Positions 10,138-19,251 of a stretch of DNA of 64,000 nucleotides are shown here, one piece after another. The stretch lies in assembly GCF_030272695.1 (NCBI RefSeq), contig NZ_JARFYN010000012.1, positions 1 through 64,000 on the forward strand, written 5' to 3'. Both the position numbers and the translations under genes were made by a program. How positions within the stretch are numbered: the first letter of the stretch is position 1; every line of letters starts with the position of its first letter. The notes under the pieces are model-generated. The model made no database searches, was not told the origin of the DNA, and saw only the letters and a list, made by a program, of their open reading frames with translations. Source of the DNA: Martinezella calliandrae. GTDB taxonomy: Bacteria; Pseudomonadota; Alphaproteobacteria; Rhizobiales; Rhizobiaceae.

Positions 10138-10452
10138 TCAGTTTTTCGGCAGAGCTTTCAATCTGCCTATCAAATCCTCCGGGTCGCCATCGATCCGGAG
10201 GATTTTTTTACGCGCCGTATCGCCGGAGATCAGGCTGACCGCTGATTTGGCAATGCCAAGGTTCTTGGCAAGCAACACGATCAGCGCCTTGTTGGCTTTA
10301 CCCTTTTCCGGCACCGCGGAAACACGCGCCTTGAGATAAGCCTCTCCGTCGGCACCAGTCTCAAACCCGTCGATCGCATCACGCCCACCATTGGGCGTGA
10401 GCCGGACGGATAGTCTCACATGGTCGGCAAAAGCCTGCCAAGCCCCGCTCAC
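10138..10452 (-). CDS. DUF167 / YggU-family protein
   Basis: A small protein of about 104 residues with the DUF167 fold: [17 protein letters not shown], then [34 protein letters not shown] and [11 protein letters not shown]. The molecular function is not established. The start is a GTG at 10450-10452 that overlaps the stop of the upstream yggT-like gene (GTGA), which implies translational coupling. The longer frame back to 10665 is the shadow of yggT. YggT and YggU are neighbours in many proteobacteria. Its 3' end also encodes the terminator of the convergent ppa. Confidence 0.85.
   Translation of the reverse strand: MSGAWQAFADHVRLSVRLTPNGGRDAIDGFETGADGEAYLKARVSAVPEKGKANKALIVLLAKNLGIAKSAVSLISGDTARKKILRIDGDPEDLIGRLKALPKN
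10172..10209 (+). terminator. Rho-independent terminator of ppa
   Basis: An 11-bp stem (AAATCCTCCGG, 10172-10182, with 10195-10205) and a 12-base loop end in seven T residues (10203-10209). It sits inside the last codons of the oppositely oriented yggU-like gene. Confidence 0.85.
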
Positions 10453-10742
10453 CGGCCAAATATCGGGTAAAGCGTGTTCCACATTAGGGAACGGAAGAAG
10501 AAAATGATCAACAGCAGGATGATGGGCGAAATATCGATGCCGCCGAGATCGGGCAGCACGCGCCGGATCGGGCGGAGCGCAGGCTCCGTGACTGCATAGA
10601 GGAAACTTCCAACCGAGTTGACGAACTGATTGCTCGAATTGATGACGTTGAAAGCATAGAGCCATGAGAAAATAGCACTAGCGATCAGCACCCAGGTATA
10701 AAGATTCAAAGCCAGATCAATGGTTTGAAATAAGGCAAGCAT
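10449..10742 (-). CDS. YggT-family integral membrane protein
   Basis: A membrane protein of about 97 residues with two hydrophobic segments ([20 protein letters not shown] and [18 protein letters not shown]) around the family block [21 protein letters not shown]. The family is linked in bacteria to cell division sites, osmotic stress or envelope assembly, without an agreed biochemical role. The ATG at 10742 has GGAG about 8 bases upstream and gives the usual length; the upstream ATG at 10772 is less likely. First gene of a two-gene unit with the yggU-like gene. Confidence 0.87.
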   Translation of the reverse strand: MLALFQTIDLALNLYTWVLIASAIFSWLYAFNVINSSNQFVNSVGSFLYAVTEPALRPIRRVLPDLGGIDISPIILLLIIFFFRSLMWNTLYPIFGR

Positions 10743-10884
10743 ATCCGTCTCCATTTCGCGGTTGACAGACATGTAGACATTGGCGACTTAACGGGCAAGT
10801 CCCATGCTTTGAAGCGCGCTGAATCATGTTTAACAGGCCGGGCGGGCGTTCTGCGCATTTCCCCTGGTCGGAGAGCCTCACCTC

Positions 10885-12141
10885 ATGACGTTGGTTGCCA
10901 GCGGAGACCGGCTTGCCGCGTTCAGACACATTGCCTACGTTTATTTCTTTTTTGCTCGTTTTCTAACGGCTTTCGCCACCCAGGTCGTCAGCGTGTCCGT
11001 TGGCTGGCAGATGTACGACCACACCGGCAATCCGATTTATCTCGGCCTGATCGGCCTGGTGCAGTTCCTCCCGTCCCTGCTTCTGATCCTGGTGACTGGT
11101 ACGGTGGCCGATCGCTACAACAGGCGTATGGTGGCTGCCGTCTGCATTCTCGTCGGTACGATTTGTGCGGCGGCATTGCTGTTCCTCACCGTTTCCGGCA
11201 CCTTCGCGCCGCTTCCGGTTTTCCTGATCCTCGCCGTATTCGGCGTCGAGCGCGCCTTCATGACGCCGGCGACGCAGTCGCTGGCACCGAATCTCATTCC
11301 GCCAGAAGACCTGGCGAACGCGGTGACATGGAATTCCATGTCCTGGGATGCGGCCGCCATTCTCGGCCCAGTGGCCGGCGGCCTGCTCTACGGCGTCGGC
11401 CCCAGCGTTTCCTATAGTGTCGCCGTCCTGTTCTTCGCCGCCGGTTCGCTGTTGACCTTCCTCATTCCGAAACCGCAGCAACGCGTTGCGCATGAAGCGA
11501 GGAGCTTGAATGAGATCCTCGCCGGCTTCCGTTTCATCTGGTCGGAAAAGGTCGTGCTCGGCGCCGTCTCGCTCGATCTCTTTGCCGTGCTCCTCGGTGG
11601 TGCGGTGGCGCTGATGCCGATCTACGCACGCGATATTCTGACGCTCGGGCCTTGGGGTCTTGGCCTGTTGCGCGCTGCTCCGAGCTTCGGCGCCATTGCC
11701 ATGGGCCTGCTTCTGGCGACCTATCCCATTCGCCACCGCGCGGGGATTTGCATGTTCATCGGCGTCGGGATGTTTGGGCTGGGAACATTGATTTTCGGCG
11801 TCTCTCATACGCCGTGGCTGTCGATTGCCGCACTCGCCATCATGGGCGCATCGGATCTGATCTCGGTCTATGTCCGCGAAACTCTGATCACACTCTGGAC
11901 GCCGGACCATGTGCGCGGCCGCGTCAACGCCGTGAACATGGTCTTCGTCGGCGCGTCAAACGAACTCGGCGAGTTCCGCGCCGGCACGATGGCGCACTAT
12001 TTTGGCGCCGTCCCTGCCGTGGTCATCGGCGGTATCGGCACATTGGCCGTTGCGATCATCTGGGCAAGCGGCTTTCCACAATTGCGCCGGATCGACAGTC
12101 TGAACGCGCCGGAGCGCGACGGCGAGCCGCAATTGGCGTGA
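10885..12141 (+). CDS. MFS transporter (enterobactin-exporter-like branch)
   Basis: A 418-residue inner-membrane transporter with about 12 predicted helices. Between helices 2 and 3 it has GTVADRYNRRMV, the major facilitator loop motif. The sequence AFMTPATQSLAPNLIPPEDLANAV is characteristic of the MFS_3/EntS-type branch that exports siderophores, drugs or other solutes. Substrate unknown. No strong ribosome binding site precedes the ATG at 10885. It lies 48 bases before the HlyD-FUSC pair, which it may share a transcript with. Confidence 0.85.
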   Translation: MTLVASGDRLAAFRHIAYVYFFFARFLTAFATQVVSVSVGWQMYDHTGNPIYLGLIGLVQFLPSLLLILVTGTVADRYNRRMVAAVCILVGTICAAALLFLTVSGTFAPLPVFLILAVFGVERAFMTPATQSLAPNLIPPEDLANAVTWNSMSWDAAAILGPVAGGLLYGVGPSVSYSVAVLFFAAGSLLTFLIPKPQQRVAHEARSLNEILAGFRFIWSEKVVLGAVSLDLFAVLLGGAVALMPIYARDILTLGPWGLGLLRAAPSFGAIAMGLLLATYPIRHRAGICMFIGVGMFGLGTLIFGVSHTPWLSIAALAIMGASDLISVYVRETLITLWTPDHVRGRVNAVNMVFVGASNELGEFRAGTMAHYFGAVPAVVIGGIGTLAVAIIWASGFPQLRRIDSLNAPERDGEPQLA

Positions 12142-12189
12142 GCCAAAATTTTCTTGTCATCATGGCAAGAGCGCGCGCATGTTGTCGCC

Positions 12190-13203
12190 ATGAGCAACAC
12201 GACGAGCAGCGAACCGATCGATCCAGATCCATCTGCTCCGCCGCCGGCCGCGTCCATCGAGCGCCGGCGTGCGTTCCGGCTAGTTGCGGGTATAGCAAGC
12301 CTGCTGGCGCTATGGGCGGTTTGGCAGGTCTTGACGTCGTTCGTCGCCTATACGGACGATGCCTACGTCACCACGAATTTCGTGGCGGTCGTCCCGCAGG
12401 TGACGGGCGTGATCGTGAGCATCAATGTCGCCAACGACCGGCAGGTGCGACGCGGCGAACTCTTAGCGGTGATCGACAAGGTACCGTTCCAACTCGTCGT
12501 GGATCAACGCAAAGCTGCATTGCAGGAGGCGGCTGCGAACCACAAGCTTGTCAGTGACGATCTAGCCGCCGCCCAGAATCGGCTGACGACTGCGACGGCC
12601 GTGCTCCAACAGGCCGGCGATGATCAAAAACAGGTAACCTTGACTGCTGCCAATGTTATTTCCGCCAATCAGCAGGCAACCATGGAGCTGGCAGCGGCGC
12701 GCGAGGCGGTCGACAAGGCATCTCAGTCGGTTGCCCGCCAGGAGGCGATCGTCGCGCAGGCCGAGGCCGCGCTGGCCTTGGCAGAATGGCAGCTCGGCCA
12801 GACCGAGATCCGCGCACCGGTCGACGGCACGGTCAACAATCTCTCCGTAAGCGTCGGCGATACAGCATCCGCCGGAAAGGCGCTCGTCGGCATCGTCGAT
12901 GCGGAAGGCTGGCGCATCGTCGCAAACTATAAGGAGAACTACGTCAGGAAGCTTGAGCCCGGCAAAGCGGCGTGGGTATGGCTCGATACGCATCCCTGGC
13001 GTCCCTATCGCGCTCGCATCGAGGGCGTGTCGCGTGGCATCAGCAGGGGTCCCGATCAAGATGGTATCCTGCCCTATGTCGCCCCCACCACGGATTGGAT
13101 CAGGTTGAGGCGCCGCTTCCCGGTGACGTTGAAGCTGGTCGAACCACCATCCGACCTCACCCTCTACATGGGGTCGGATGCCAGCACACTGATTTTCCCA
13201 TGA
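12190..13203 (+). CDS. HlyD-family periplasmic adaptor (AaeA/EmrA-like)
   Basis: A membrane-fusion protein of about 337 residues: a short cytoplasmic tail, one membrane helix (about residues 32-52, LVAGIASLLALWAVW), a lipoyl-like half (AVVPQVTGVIVSINVANDRQVRRGELL), a coiled-coil hairpin rich in Ala and Gln, and the second lipoyl half (TEIRAPVDGTVNNLSVSVGD). It would link an inner-membrane pump to the outside. The ATG at 12190 precedes the acidic Pro-rich tail. Its stop overlaps the start of the FUSC gene by four bases (ATGA), so the two are translated together and likely form one efflux system. Confidence 0.9.
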   Translation: MSNTTSSEPIDPDPSAPPPAASIERRRAFRLVAGIASLLALWAVWQVLTSFVAYTDDAYVTTNFVAVVPQVTGVIVSINVANDRQVRRGELLAVIDKVPFQLVVDQRKAALQEAAANHKLVSDDLAAAQNRLTTATAVLQQAGDDQKQVTLTAANVISANQQATMELAAAREAVDKASQSVARQEAIVAQAEAALALAEWQLGQTEIRAPVDGTVNNLSVSVGDTASAGKALVGIVDAEGWRIVANYKENYVRKLEPGKAAWVWLDTHPWRPYRARIEGVSRGISRGPDQDGILPYVAPTTDWIRLRRRFPVTLKLVEPPSDLTLYMGSDASTLIFP

Positions 13204-14300
13204 GGCAGGCTCTCGCAGAACTCGTCGGTGCCATCCGCGGCGAGTTGGCGGAGTTGACCATTTCCGGCCCACGGGCGCGGCAAGCCAATATTGCGGCATT
13301 GGCGGTCGGCCTCGCGCTCGTCCTCGCTCTGATCCTGAGGCTCAACAATTCCTGGTGGGCCGGGATCAGCGCCTTCCTGTGCGTGCAGGCGAACCATCCG
13401 CAATCCTGGCAAAAGGGCGGGATGAGGATAGTCGGAACGCTTATCGGCGCGGCGGTGAGCTTTGCGCTTGTGCCCTGGGCGGTCTATGATCCCGTGACGA
13501 CGCTGCTGCTTCTTTTCGCGGCCGGCACGCTCGCTATCCTAGGCGCGTTGCTGAGCCCCCATGGCTATGCCTGGCAGCTCGGTGGGATCACGGCCATGAT
13601 GATCACCCTCGGGGCGCTGGACGATCCAACGCTTGCGCTTTCCATTGCCTTCTACCGCACAGTCGAGATCATACTCGGCACCGCTACGGCTCTAGTGGCG
13701 ACACGGCTGCTGGCGCCCGCGGAAGCCGGAGCCACGGTGCCGTCGCCTGGCTGGCAAAGTCTGCTGGGCCGCAACTGGCATGTATTGTCTCATGCCATGC
13801 GAACCGGAATGGCGGTTGCCGCCGTGCCTTTGGTCTGGCGGCAACTGGAGCTGCCCAACCTCACTCAGATGGCGATCTCAATCGGCGCGGTCATGGCCGT
13901 CCCCGCCCTTACAGGGATCTCGGATCAGGACCAATCTGCGATCGCCCAGCGGATGCTGCAGCGGATAGCCGGATGCCTGCTGGGCGGCTTTTTCGGTGCG
14001 ATGGTGCTGTTGGCGCCGATCAGCCAGTTTTTCGTGCCCTGGCTCGCGCTGCTGATGGCGGGAACATGGCTTGCCATGCAGATCCAGAACGGGAGGCACG
14101 GCATCGCCGGTGTCGGCGCGCAGGCCGCCATCGCGCTGATCCTGACGCTTGCGCAAGATGCGGGCCCCGCAACCAGTCTCGGACCGGCCGTCAACCGCAT
14201 CGCCGGGATGATCGGGGCGATAGGGCTGCTGCTGCTGGTCAACCTGTTGCTCGGCCCGCCGATTGCAGCTCAATCAGCGGGTGATGAAAATCGAGGCTGA
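13200..14300 (+). CDS. FUSC-family aromatic-acid-type exporter
   Basis: An integral membrane protein of about 366 residues with two blocks of membrane helices (about residues 30-170 and 200-355). SFALVPWAVYDP and NLTQMAISIGAVMAVPALTG lie at comparable points in them. The FUSC family includes AaeB, which exports hydroxylated aromatic acids, but this protein is about half the length of AaeB and lacks its long cytoplasmic domains. Substrate unknown. It overlaps the HlyD gene by four bases. No outer-membrane channel gene is nearby, so a TolC from elsewhere would be needed. Confidence 0.82.
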   Translation: MRQALAELVGAIRGELAELTISGPRARQANIAALAVGLALVLALILRLNNSWWAGISAFLCVQANHPQSWQKGGMRIVGTLIGAAVSFALVPWAVYDPVTTLLLLFAAGTLAILGALLSPHGYAWQLGGITAMMITLGALDDPTLALSIAFYRTVEIILGTATALVATRLLAPAEAGATVPSPGWQSLLGRNWHVLSHAMRTGMAVAAVPLVWRQLELPNLTQMAISIGAVMAVPALTGISDQDQSAIAQRMLQRIAGCLLGGFFGAMVLLAPISQFFVPWLALLMAGTWLAMQIQNGRHGIAGVGAQAAIALILTLAQDAGPATSLGPAVNRIAGMIGAIGLLLLVNLLLGPPIAAQSAGDENRG

Positions 14301-14329
14301 TGCAGAGCCATCGCATGATGTGAGGCCCA

Positions 14330-15067
14330 TCAAGCGGCCATCGCCTGCTTGCCCTCGAAAACAAGATCGAGGAATTCAGAGAGCCAGGCTCTGAGGGCCG
14401 GGTCGAAGATCATGCGGCCTTCCAGATGCTCGCGACCCTTTTGAGCGTTCGGCATGCAGAAGCGGTGTTCGCCGTGCACCACCCAGCGCTGCATCATGGC
14501 ACGGGTAAGTTCGGCATGGAACTGCAGGCCCCAGGCATTGGCGCCATAGCGATAGGCCTGGTTGGGATAGGTCTCGCCGGTCGCCAGCAGATCGGAGCCG
14601 CGCGGCAGGTCGAATCCTTCACGATGAAAATGGTAGACCATTTGTGGCCAGTGGCGCATCAAAAAGCCGCCCCCTTTCGGTCGACTGCAGCGGATACCAG
14701 CCAATTTCGGTCTTGCCGTCGTCGCGCGCTTTTACTTTGGCTCCGAGGTGGCGGGCGAGCATCTGGGCGCCGAGGCAAATGCCGAGAAAGGGGCGATTTT
14801 CCTTCAGTGGCACGTCGAGCCAGTTGATCTCGCCTTCACGAAATCGTCGGGATCATTCGCGCTCATCGGTCCGCCGAAGATCACCGCGCCGGCATGGCCC
14901 TCCAACGTGGTCGGCAGTCCGTCGCCGAGCACCGGCCGACGGATGTCGAGATCGTAGCCCTTCTCCAGAAGCATCTGGCCGACGCGGCCGGCGCTGGAGC
15001 GCTCCTGGTGCAAGACGATCAATACCGGCCGCTGCCTACCCCTCCGCTGAGGGGCTTCAATCATCAT
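14330..15067 (-). pseudogene. Class I glutamine amidotransferase, frameshifted
   Basis: The pieces together encode a GMP-synthase-like glutaminase domain, but in two frames. Residues HQERSSAGRVGQML to GGPMSANDPDDFVK read in one frame (from 15067). The active-site segment ENRPFLGICLGAQMLARHLG reads in another (about 14830-14675). The end, HWPQMVYHFHREGFDLP onward, is back in the first frame. One missing base near 14832 and one extra base, best placed in the C5 run at 14670-14674, explain this. As written, translation stops at 14804 before the nucleophile cysteine. It overlaps the TerB gene by 11 bases at the end of the hem operon. Either recently inactivated or a sequencing error. Confidence 0.8.
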
Positions 15068-15542
15068 CCCCGGTCCCCACGTTGCGGCCCGGGGCTCGGG
15101 CGGCTGCCTCCTGACGTTTCATGACGCGCTCGCGATCGGAAATGCCCATGAGATCGGCAATGCGCCAAATGGCATGGTCCTCCATTTCGCTGCGTTCGCC
15201 ATCAGCATAGACGATGTCCCACAGGATGCCGAGAAGCTCGAGGCGCTGTTCGCTGTTGAGGTGCCGCTTCAAGTCGGACGTGAAGCGATAATAGTCGACC
15301 GCCTCGCTTTCGGCCTGCTGGCCGGCGGCGATCAGCGCATCGAGCTGGCGGCCGTCGAGACCGTATTGGCTCTTCAGCAGCTTGCGCAGCCGCTTTTTCT
15401 CACTCTCTTCGATCTTGCCGTCCGCCTCCATCACCTGGAAACAGAGCGCCGCAACCGCGATGCGCGGATCGTCTGGAGCAAAACCGGGTTTGGGGTGGTC
15501 CTTGGTGAGATTCTGAAAGAATTCCTGAAAGCGTTCGAACAT
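15057..15542 (-). CDS. TerB-like (tellurite resistance fold) protein
   Basis: A 161-residue all-helical acidic protein with the TerB-like domain: DDPRIAVAALCFQVMEADGKIEESEKKRL near the start and ILWDIVYADGERSEMEDHAIWRIADLMGI in the second half. The two acid-rich A-D-G loops resemble the metal-binding turns of TerB. The family is widespread in alphaproteobacteria and usually unlinked to tellurite. It follows hemY by 12 bases on the same strand and is probably the last or next-to-last gene of that transcript. Function here unknown. Confidence 0.82.
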   Translation of the reverse strand: MFERFQEFFQNLTKDHPKPGFAPDDPRIAVAALCFQVMEADGKIEESEKKRLRKLLKSQYGLDGRQLDALIAAGQQAESEAVDYYRFTSDLKRHLNSEQRLELLGILWDIVYADGERSEMEDHAIWRIADLMGISDRERVMKRQEAAARAPGRNVGTGDDD

Positions 15543-15554
15543 TCGGTTCCATTC

Positions 15555-17159
15555 TTAGAAGAGCTTGAGCCGTGTCTTGGGTTCCGGTTCAAACTTGGGA
15601 TCTTTCACGCCCGGATCATCCGGCGCACCGCCGAAGAAGGGTCGTGGTTCCGGCTCCTTCGCCGGCTCGAATTTGGCGGCGGATGCGGCTGGCGCAGGCT
15701 TCGTCGCAATCGGTTCCAATTCTATAACAGATGTGCCGGCAGCCGACGACGCAACTGTTGGTGAGGCAGATTTTACCGCCGCGGTTGCGGAGGCTGCCCC
15801 GTGTACCGGGGGTAGCGATCTCAGCGCGGCATCGACCGACACGGCCGTGCCCTCTTCCACCGGCCCCTCGAGCTGGCCGAAAGGCGCCTTCCATTCGAAG
15901 GCGTCGAGCCTGCCGGTGATGGGCGACAGCGGCAGCCATTTGTCGGAGATGAAGCCATCGGCGACCCAGGCCGGATCGCGCGGCGCGCGCAGTGCCTGCG
16001 CCATCCAATGGCGAACGCGGCCCTGATCTCCGGTCTCGGCCTCTTCAATATCGGCCAGCAGCAGGAAGGCGCCTTCACGGGTATCGATGCGGGCCGCAGC
16101 CTCGGTCTTGGCACGGGCCTTGGCGAAGTCGCGGGCGTCGAGCGCCGCCTTTGCCGTGATCAGCAGCGCTTCGACATTGTTCGGGCGGATCGCTTCCAGC
16201 CGCTCGGCACGCTTCAGCCGATCAGCGACGGAATCACCGCCGCGGGCGCGGACATAGGCTCTGCCGATTTCCGGATGCGGCTCTGCCTTCCAGGCCTGTT
16301 CGAGAATGGATGCAGCCTTGCGCGCCTTGTCTTCGCGAAACAATGCCTTGGCGGCTGTCAGTGCGGCCGGCACGAAATCGGAGACCAGCTTCAGCGCGGC
16401 CAGCGCGTCGTCACGGGCGCCAGCCGGATCGCCTTCGAGCTTTTCATTTGCACGCGCGGTCAGCAGCACGGCCCGCTGGCGGTTGGCTGTATCCTTATCG
16501 ATGACGCGAGCAATCTTCTGCTGGTCGAGAAGCTTGATGGCTTCGTCCCAATCACCGGCCTGGCTGCGGTATTCCATTGTCGCTTGCGCCGCCCACGGCA
16601 GATAGGGGGCTTGGTCGGCGGCCCTTTCTGCATATTGGCGTGCAGCCTCGTGCGCGCCGAGCCGCTTGGCTTCGAGATAAAGGCCACGCAGGCCGAGTTC
16701 GCGGGTTTCCGGATCGTTGGCCATCCGCTCGAATTTTTGGCGAGCCTCGTCATGCTTGCCCTCGATCAGCGCGGCCTGGGCTTCGAGCAAATTGATCAGT
16801 GGTTCCTGGTCGGCGCGGATCAGGCCGCGCGAGCGCGCGGCCATTTTGCGGGCCAGCAGCGCGTTGCCGGCTCCTGCGGCGATCAGTCCGGTCGACAGCG
16901 CCTGATAGCCGCGGTCGCGCTTGCGGGCGCGGAAATAGCGGGTAACGGAATGCGGCGAGGTCCAGATCAACCGGATGAACCACCAGACCACCATGGCGGC
17001 GGCGATGAGCGCGATCAGGATGGCGGCTGCGACGATGAGCTTGGTCTGGTAGAGTTCGCCGCCCCAGACTAGCGTAAGATCGCCGGGACGATCCGCCAGC
17101 CAGGAAAAGCCATAGCCGAGTGCCAGGACGAGAACGGCGAAAATAAGCAGTCTGATCAT
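15555..17159 (-). CDS. hemY: HemY-like membrane TPR protein
   Basis: A 534-residue inner-membrane protein. Two hydrophobic helices at the N-terminus (about residues 3-20 and 40-62) carry the HemY_N domain with LTLVWGGELYQTK between them. Then comes a long series of TPR-like helices and a Pro/Ala/Lys-rich, probably disordered, tail from about residue 440. HemY proteins accompany haem synthesis genes, but this type is not the protoporphyrinogen oxidase of the same name in Bacillus; its exact role is unsettled. The start lies 15 bases after the stop of the mitofilin-like gene. It belongs to the hemC-hemD operon. Confidence 0.9.
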   Translation of the reverse strand: MIRLLIFAVLVLALGYGFSWLADRPGDLTLVWGGELYQTKLIVAAAILIALIAAAMVVWWFIRLIWTSPHSVTRYFRARKRDRGYQALSTGLIAAGAGNALLARKMAARSRGLIRADQEPLINLLEAQAALIEGKHDEARQKFERMANDPETRELGLRGLYLEAKRLGAHEAARQYAERAADQAPYLPWAAQATMEYRSQAGDWDEAIKLLDQQKIARVIDKDTANRQRAVLLTARANEKLEGDPAGARDDALAALKLVSDFVPAALTAAKALFREDKARKAASILEQAWKAEPHPEIGRAYVRARGGDSVADRLKRAERLEAIRPNNVEALLITAKAALDARDFAKARAKTEAAARIDTREGAFLLLADIEEAETGDQGRVRHWMAQALRAPRDPAWVADGFISDKWLPLSPITGRLDAFEWKAPFGQLEGPVEEGTAVSVDAALRSLPPVHGAASATAAVKSASPTVASSAAGTSVIELEPIATKPAPAASAAKFEPAKEPEPRPFFGGAPDDPGVKDPKFEPEPKTRLKLF

Positions 17160-17174
17160 TCTCTCACCCCGTCC

Positions 17175-18434
17175 TCAGCTCTGTTTTCCGGTGTCGGCGA
17201 TTGCCTTCGACAGTGCTTCGCCGACCAAATCTTCGACGCGGATACGAGCTTCCAACGATTGCTTGAAGGCGGCCGAAGCCGATTTGGCGGCATCCGGCAG
17301 GCTGTTCCACTCGGTGACGGCGGCGGGCAAATCGCCGTTCTTGACCTTGTCCTCGAAGCGGGCGGCGATGGCCGCGATGCTGTCGCCGGAGACGTTGCCG
17401 ACCGGGCGGACTTGCACCAAGGATTTGGCGCTCGTGAGCAAGCGGTCGCTCCAGCTCTGGTTCGGGTCGTCCTGCTGCGTCGAACCGACGATCGCCGTCG
17501 CGACATCGGATACGCGGCGAATTAGATCGGCGCGCGAGGGAATGCCGGTCTGGGCGAAGGACTTCAGATCGGCGACCGCGGGGTCGTCAGGCGCCACATT
17601 GGCGAAGGTGTCGAGTTCAGGCTGAAAAGGCCCACCGCGATCGATCGCCGCCTTCAGGGCTGCTGCCGCGATGGCGCGGGCGACAGCGCTTTGCTGGCTC
17701 GGCGCGTTCAGCTTCTTTTCGGCACTGTCAAGGCGCTTGCTGACGTCGGCGTTGGACGAAGCCTGGTTTTGCGCCGCCTGAGCGAGGCTCGCCTTTAGTT
17801 GTTCCACTTGGGCGCTGAGAGCGGCGATCCTCTGGTCGGCATCGCCGTTGCTTGCACCCGACGATCCTCCTGCGGCCGTGCTGTTGGCCGCTTCGAGTGC
17901 TGCGACGCGGGCGGTCAGGGCTGCGTCCGGTGTTGCCGCGGGAGCAGCGGCGAGACTGGACACCGTCTGTTTCAGCCCGTCGATTTCGGCTGTGAGCGCG
18001 GCGATATTGGCGGAATTGTCCTTTGCAGCCCTCCCACTGGGCAGGAGGCCCGCATATTGAATGGCGCCAGCGCCGATGAGAGAGATCAGGCCGCCGACAA
18101 TGCCTGCAGCGATCAGACCTGACGTTGCGCCCTGCTGTCGCGGGGAAGCAAACGTTTGCCCGGCGCGGGAAGGCTCGGGTTCCTGCGCGGTCCGGGCTTT
18201 GGGCTCATCTGCCGCAGCATCTGCGACGGGCTGGTCGATGTCTTCCCGCAGCGGCTCTTTCTCGGTTTCCAGCGGTATTTCCGTCTCATTGGCGGACGAG
18301 CTGCCGGGCTCGCTGTGATTGCGCTCCGTCATCTCCTTGTCGGCCGCGGCTTGAGTGGTTTCCTCGGCTTCCAGGTCGATCGTGATCGGCTCGTCGTTGG
18401 GCTTCGAATGGCTTGGCGGGTTTCCCGATACCAT
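17175..18434 (-). CDS. Mitofilin-like (COG4223 type) membrane protein
   Basis: A 419-residue protein with an acidic, low-complexity N-terminus (about 120 residues), one membrane helix (SGLIAAGIVGGLISLIGAGAIQYAG), an Ala/Gln/Ser-rich coiled coil with repeated AALTAEIDGL-type heptads, and a C-terminal helical domain with KALAD-like ending (VGEALSKAIADTG). This is the layout of alphaproteobacterial proteins related to mitochondrial mitofilin/Mic60, which shape inner membranes. It sits exactly where gamma-proteobacteria have hemX, between hemD and hemY. Direct evidence of membrane shaping in this organism is lacking. Confidence 0.82.
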   Translation of the reverse strand: MVSGNPPSHSKPNDEPITIDLEAEETTQAAADKEMTERNHSEPGSSSANETEIPLETEKEPLREDIDQPVADAAADEPKARTAQEPEPSRAGQTFASPRQQGATSGLIAAGIVGGLISLIGAGAIQYAGLLPSGRAAKDNSANIAALTAEIDGLKQTVSSLAAAPAATPDAALTARVAALEAANSTAAGGSSGASNGDADQRIAALSAQVEQLKASLAQAAQNQASSNADVSKRLDSAEKKLNAPSQQSAVARAIAAAALKAAIDRGGPFQPELDTFANVAPDDPAVADLKSFAQTGIPSRADLIRRVSDVATAIVGSTQQDDPNQSWSDRLLTSAKSLVQVRPVGNVSGDSIAAIAARFEDKVKNGDLPAAVTEWNSLPDAAKSASAAFKQSLEARIRVEDLVGEALSKAIADTGKQS

Positions 18435-18513
18435 GAGGTCCTCTTTTCATGCGCTGCAGCGAAAGTAGACAGACAAGTCGATTATGGAAAGAGCTTAGAT
18501 CAAAATTGCGACC

Positions 18514-19245
18514 TCACTTCGCGGCCAGAAGCGCCAGAAGGCTGTCTTCGCCCGGCAAGGCGGCGATTTCCACAAGAGATCGCAGGGCCGCCGGCACCGC
18601 TTCGGTAATTGCGTCGCTGAGGCATAGTATTCGTGTCCGGGTCAAGGTATCGGCGTGCTCGCGCAGAAAGGGCAGGGCGAAAAAGCGGCGGGCGGTCTCG
18701 CGCGAATAGAAGAGGATCGCGTCCGCAGGGATCTCAGCGAGGACAGAGGTGAGCATCCCGTCATCGGGTATGACTTCCTTCATCCGATAGCATTCGACCG
18801 TCCGGAATGCGATCCCGAAGTTCTTCAATTGCGCCTCAAATCCAGGTGCGCGCGGGGAGCCCGTGAGATAGAGCAGTGGTGACTTTCTGAATTCGGGGGA
18901 GTGTCCGACGATCAGGTCCGCCAGCCGCGCACCGTCGCTGCCGCCAACTCCCACAACAACCTCAAAGCCGATCTCTCGGGCAGCCTGTGCCGTCGCCGTG
19001 CCGACCGCAAAAACCGGCCAGTGGAAAAACGGCTGCAACGAAGGCTGCACCTGTTTCAGGACGCGCATGACCTCGGCGCTGGTAATAGCGATAGAGCCGC
19101 TTGTTTCTTCCAACGCTTTTAGAGCTGCCTCGGCATCGTGCACAGGCTCTGCCAGCGGCAGAAGCAGCGGGTCATGGCCCATCTGCGCAAGCCGCCGGGC
19201 GGTGCGTTCACCCGAATGCGTAGGACGGGTGACGACGACGCGCAT
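18514..19245 (-). CDS. hemD: Uroporphyrinogen-III synthase
   Basis: Cyclises hydroxymethylbilane and inverts ring D to make uroporphyrinogen III for haem, sirohaem and cobalamin. The 243-residue product has the two-domain HemD fold: an N-terminal MRVVVTRPTHSGERTARRL, a central TSAEVMRVL, and FAVGTATAQAAREIGF, with FYSRETARRFFAL in the second domain. Overall sequence conservation is low, as usual for HemD, so the assignment also rests on position 6 bases after hemC. Cytoplasmic. Confidence 0.93.
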   Translation of the reverse strand: MRVVVTRPTHSGERTARRLAQMGHDPLLLPLAEPVHDAEAALKALEETSGSIAITSAEVMRVLKQVQPSLQPFFHWPVFAVGTATAQAAREIGFEVVVGVGGSDGARLADLIVGHSPEFRKSPLLYLTGSPRAPGFEAQLKNFGIAFRTVECYRMKEVIPDDGMLTSVLAEIPADAILFYSRETARRFFALPFLREHADTLTRTRILCLSDAITEAVPAALRSLVEIAALPGEDSLLALLAAK

Positions 19246-19251
19246 GGGATG

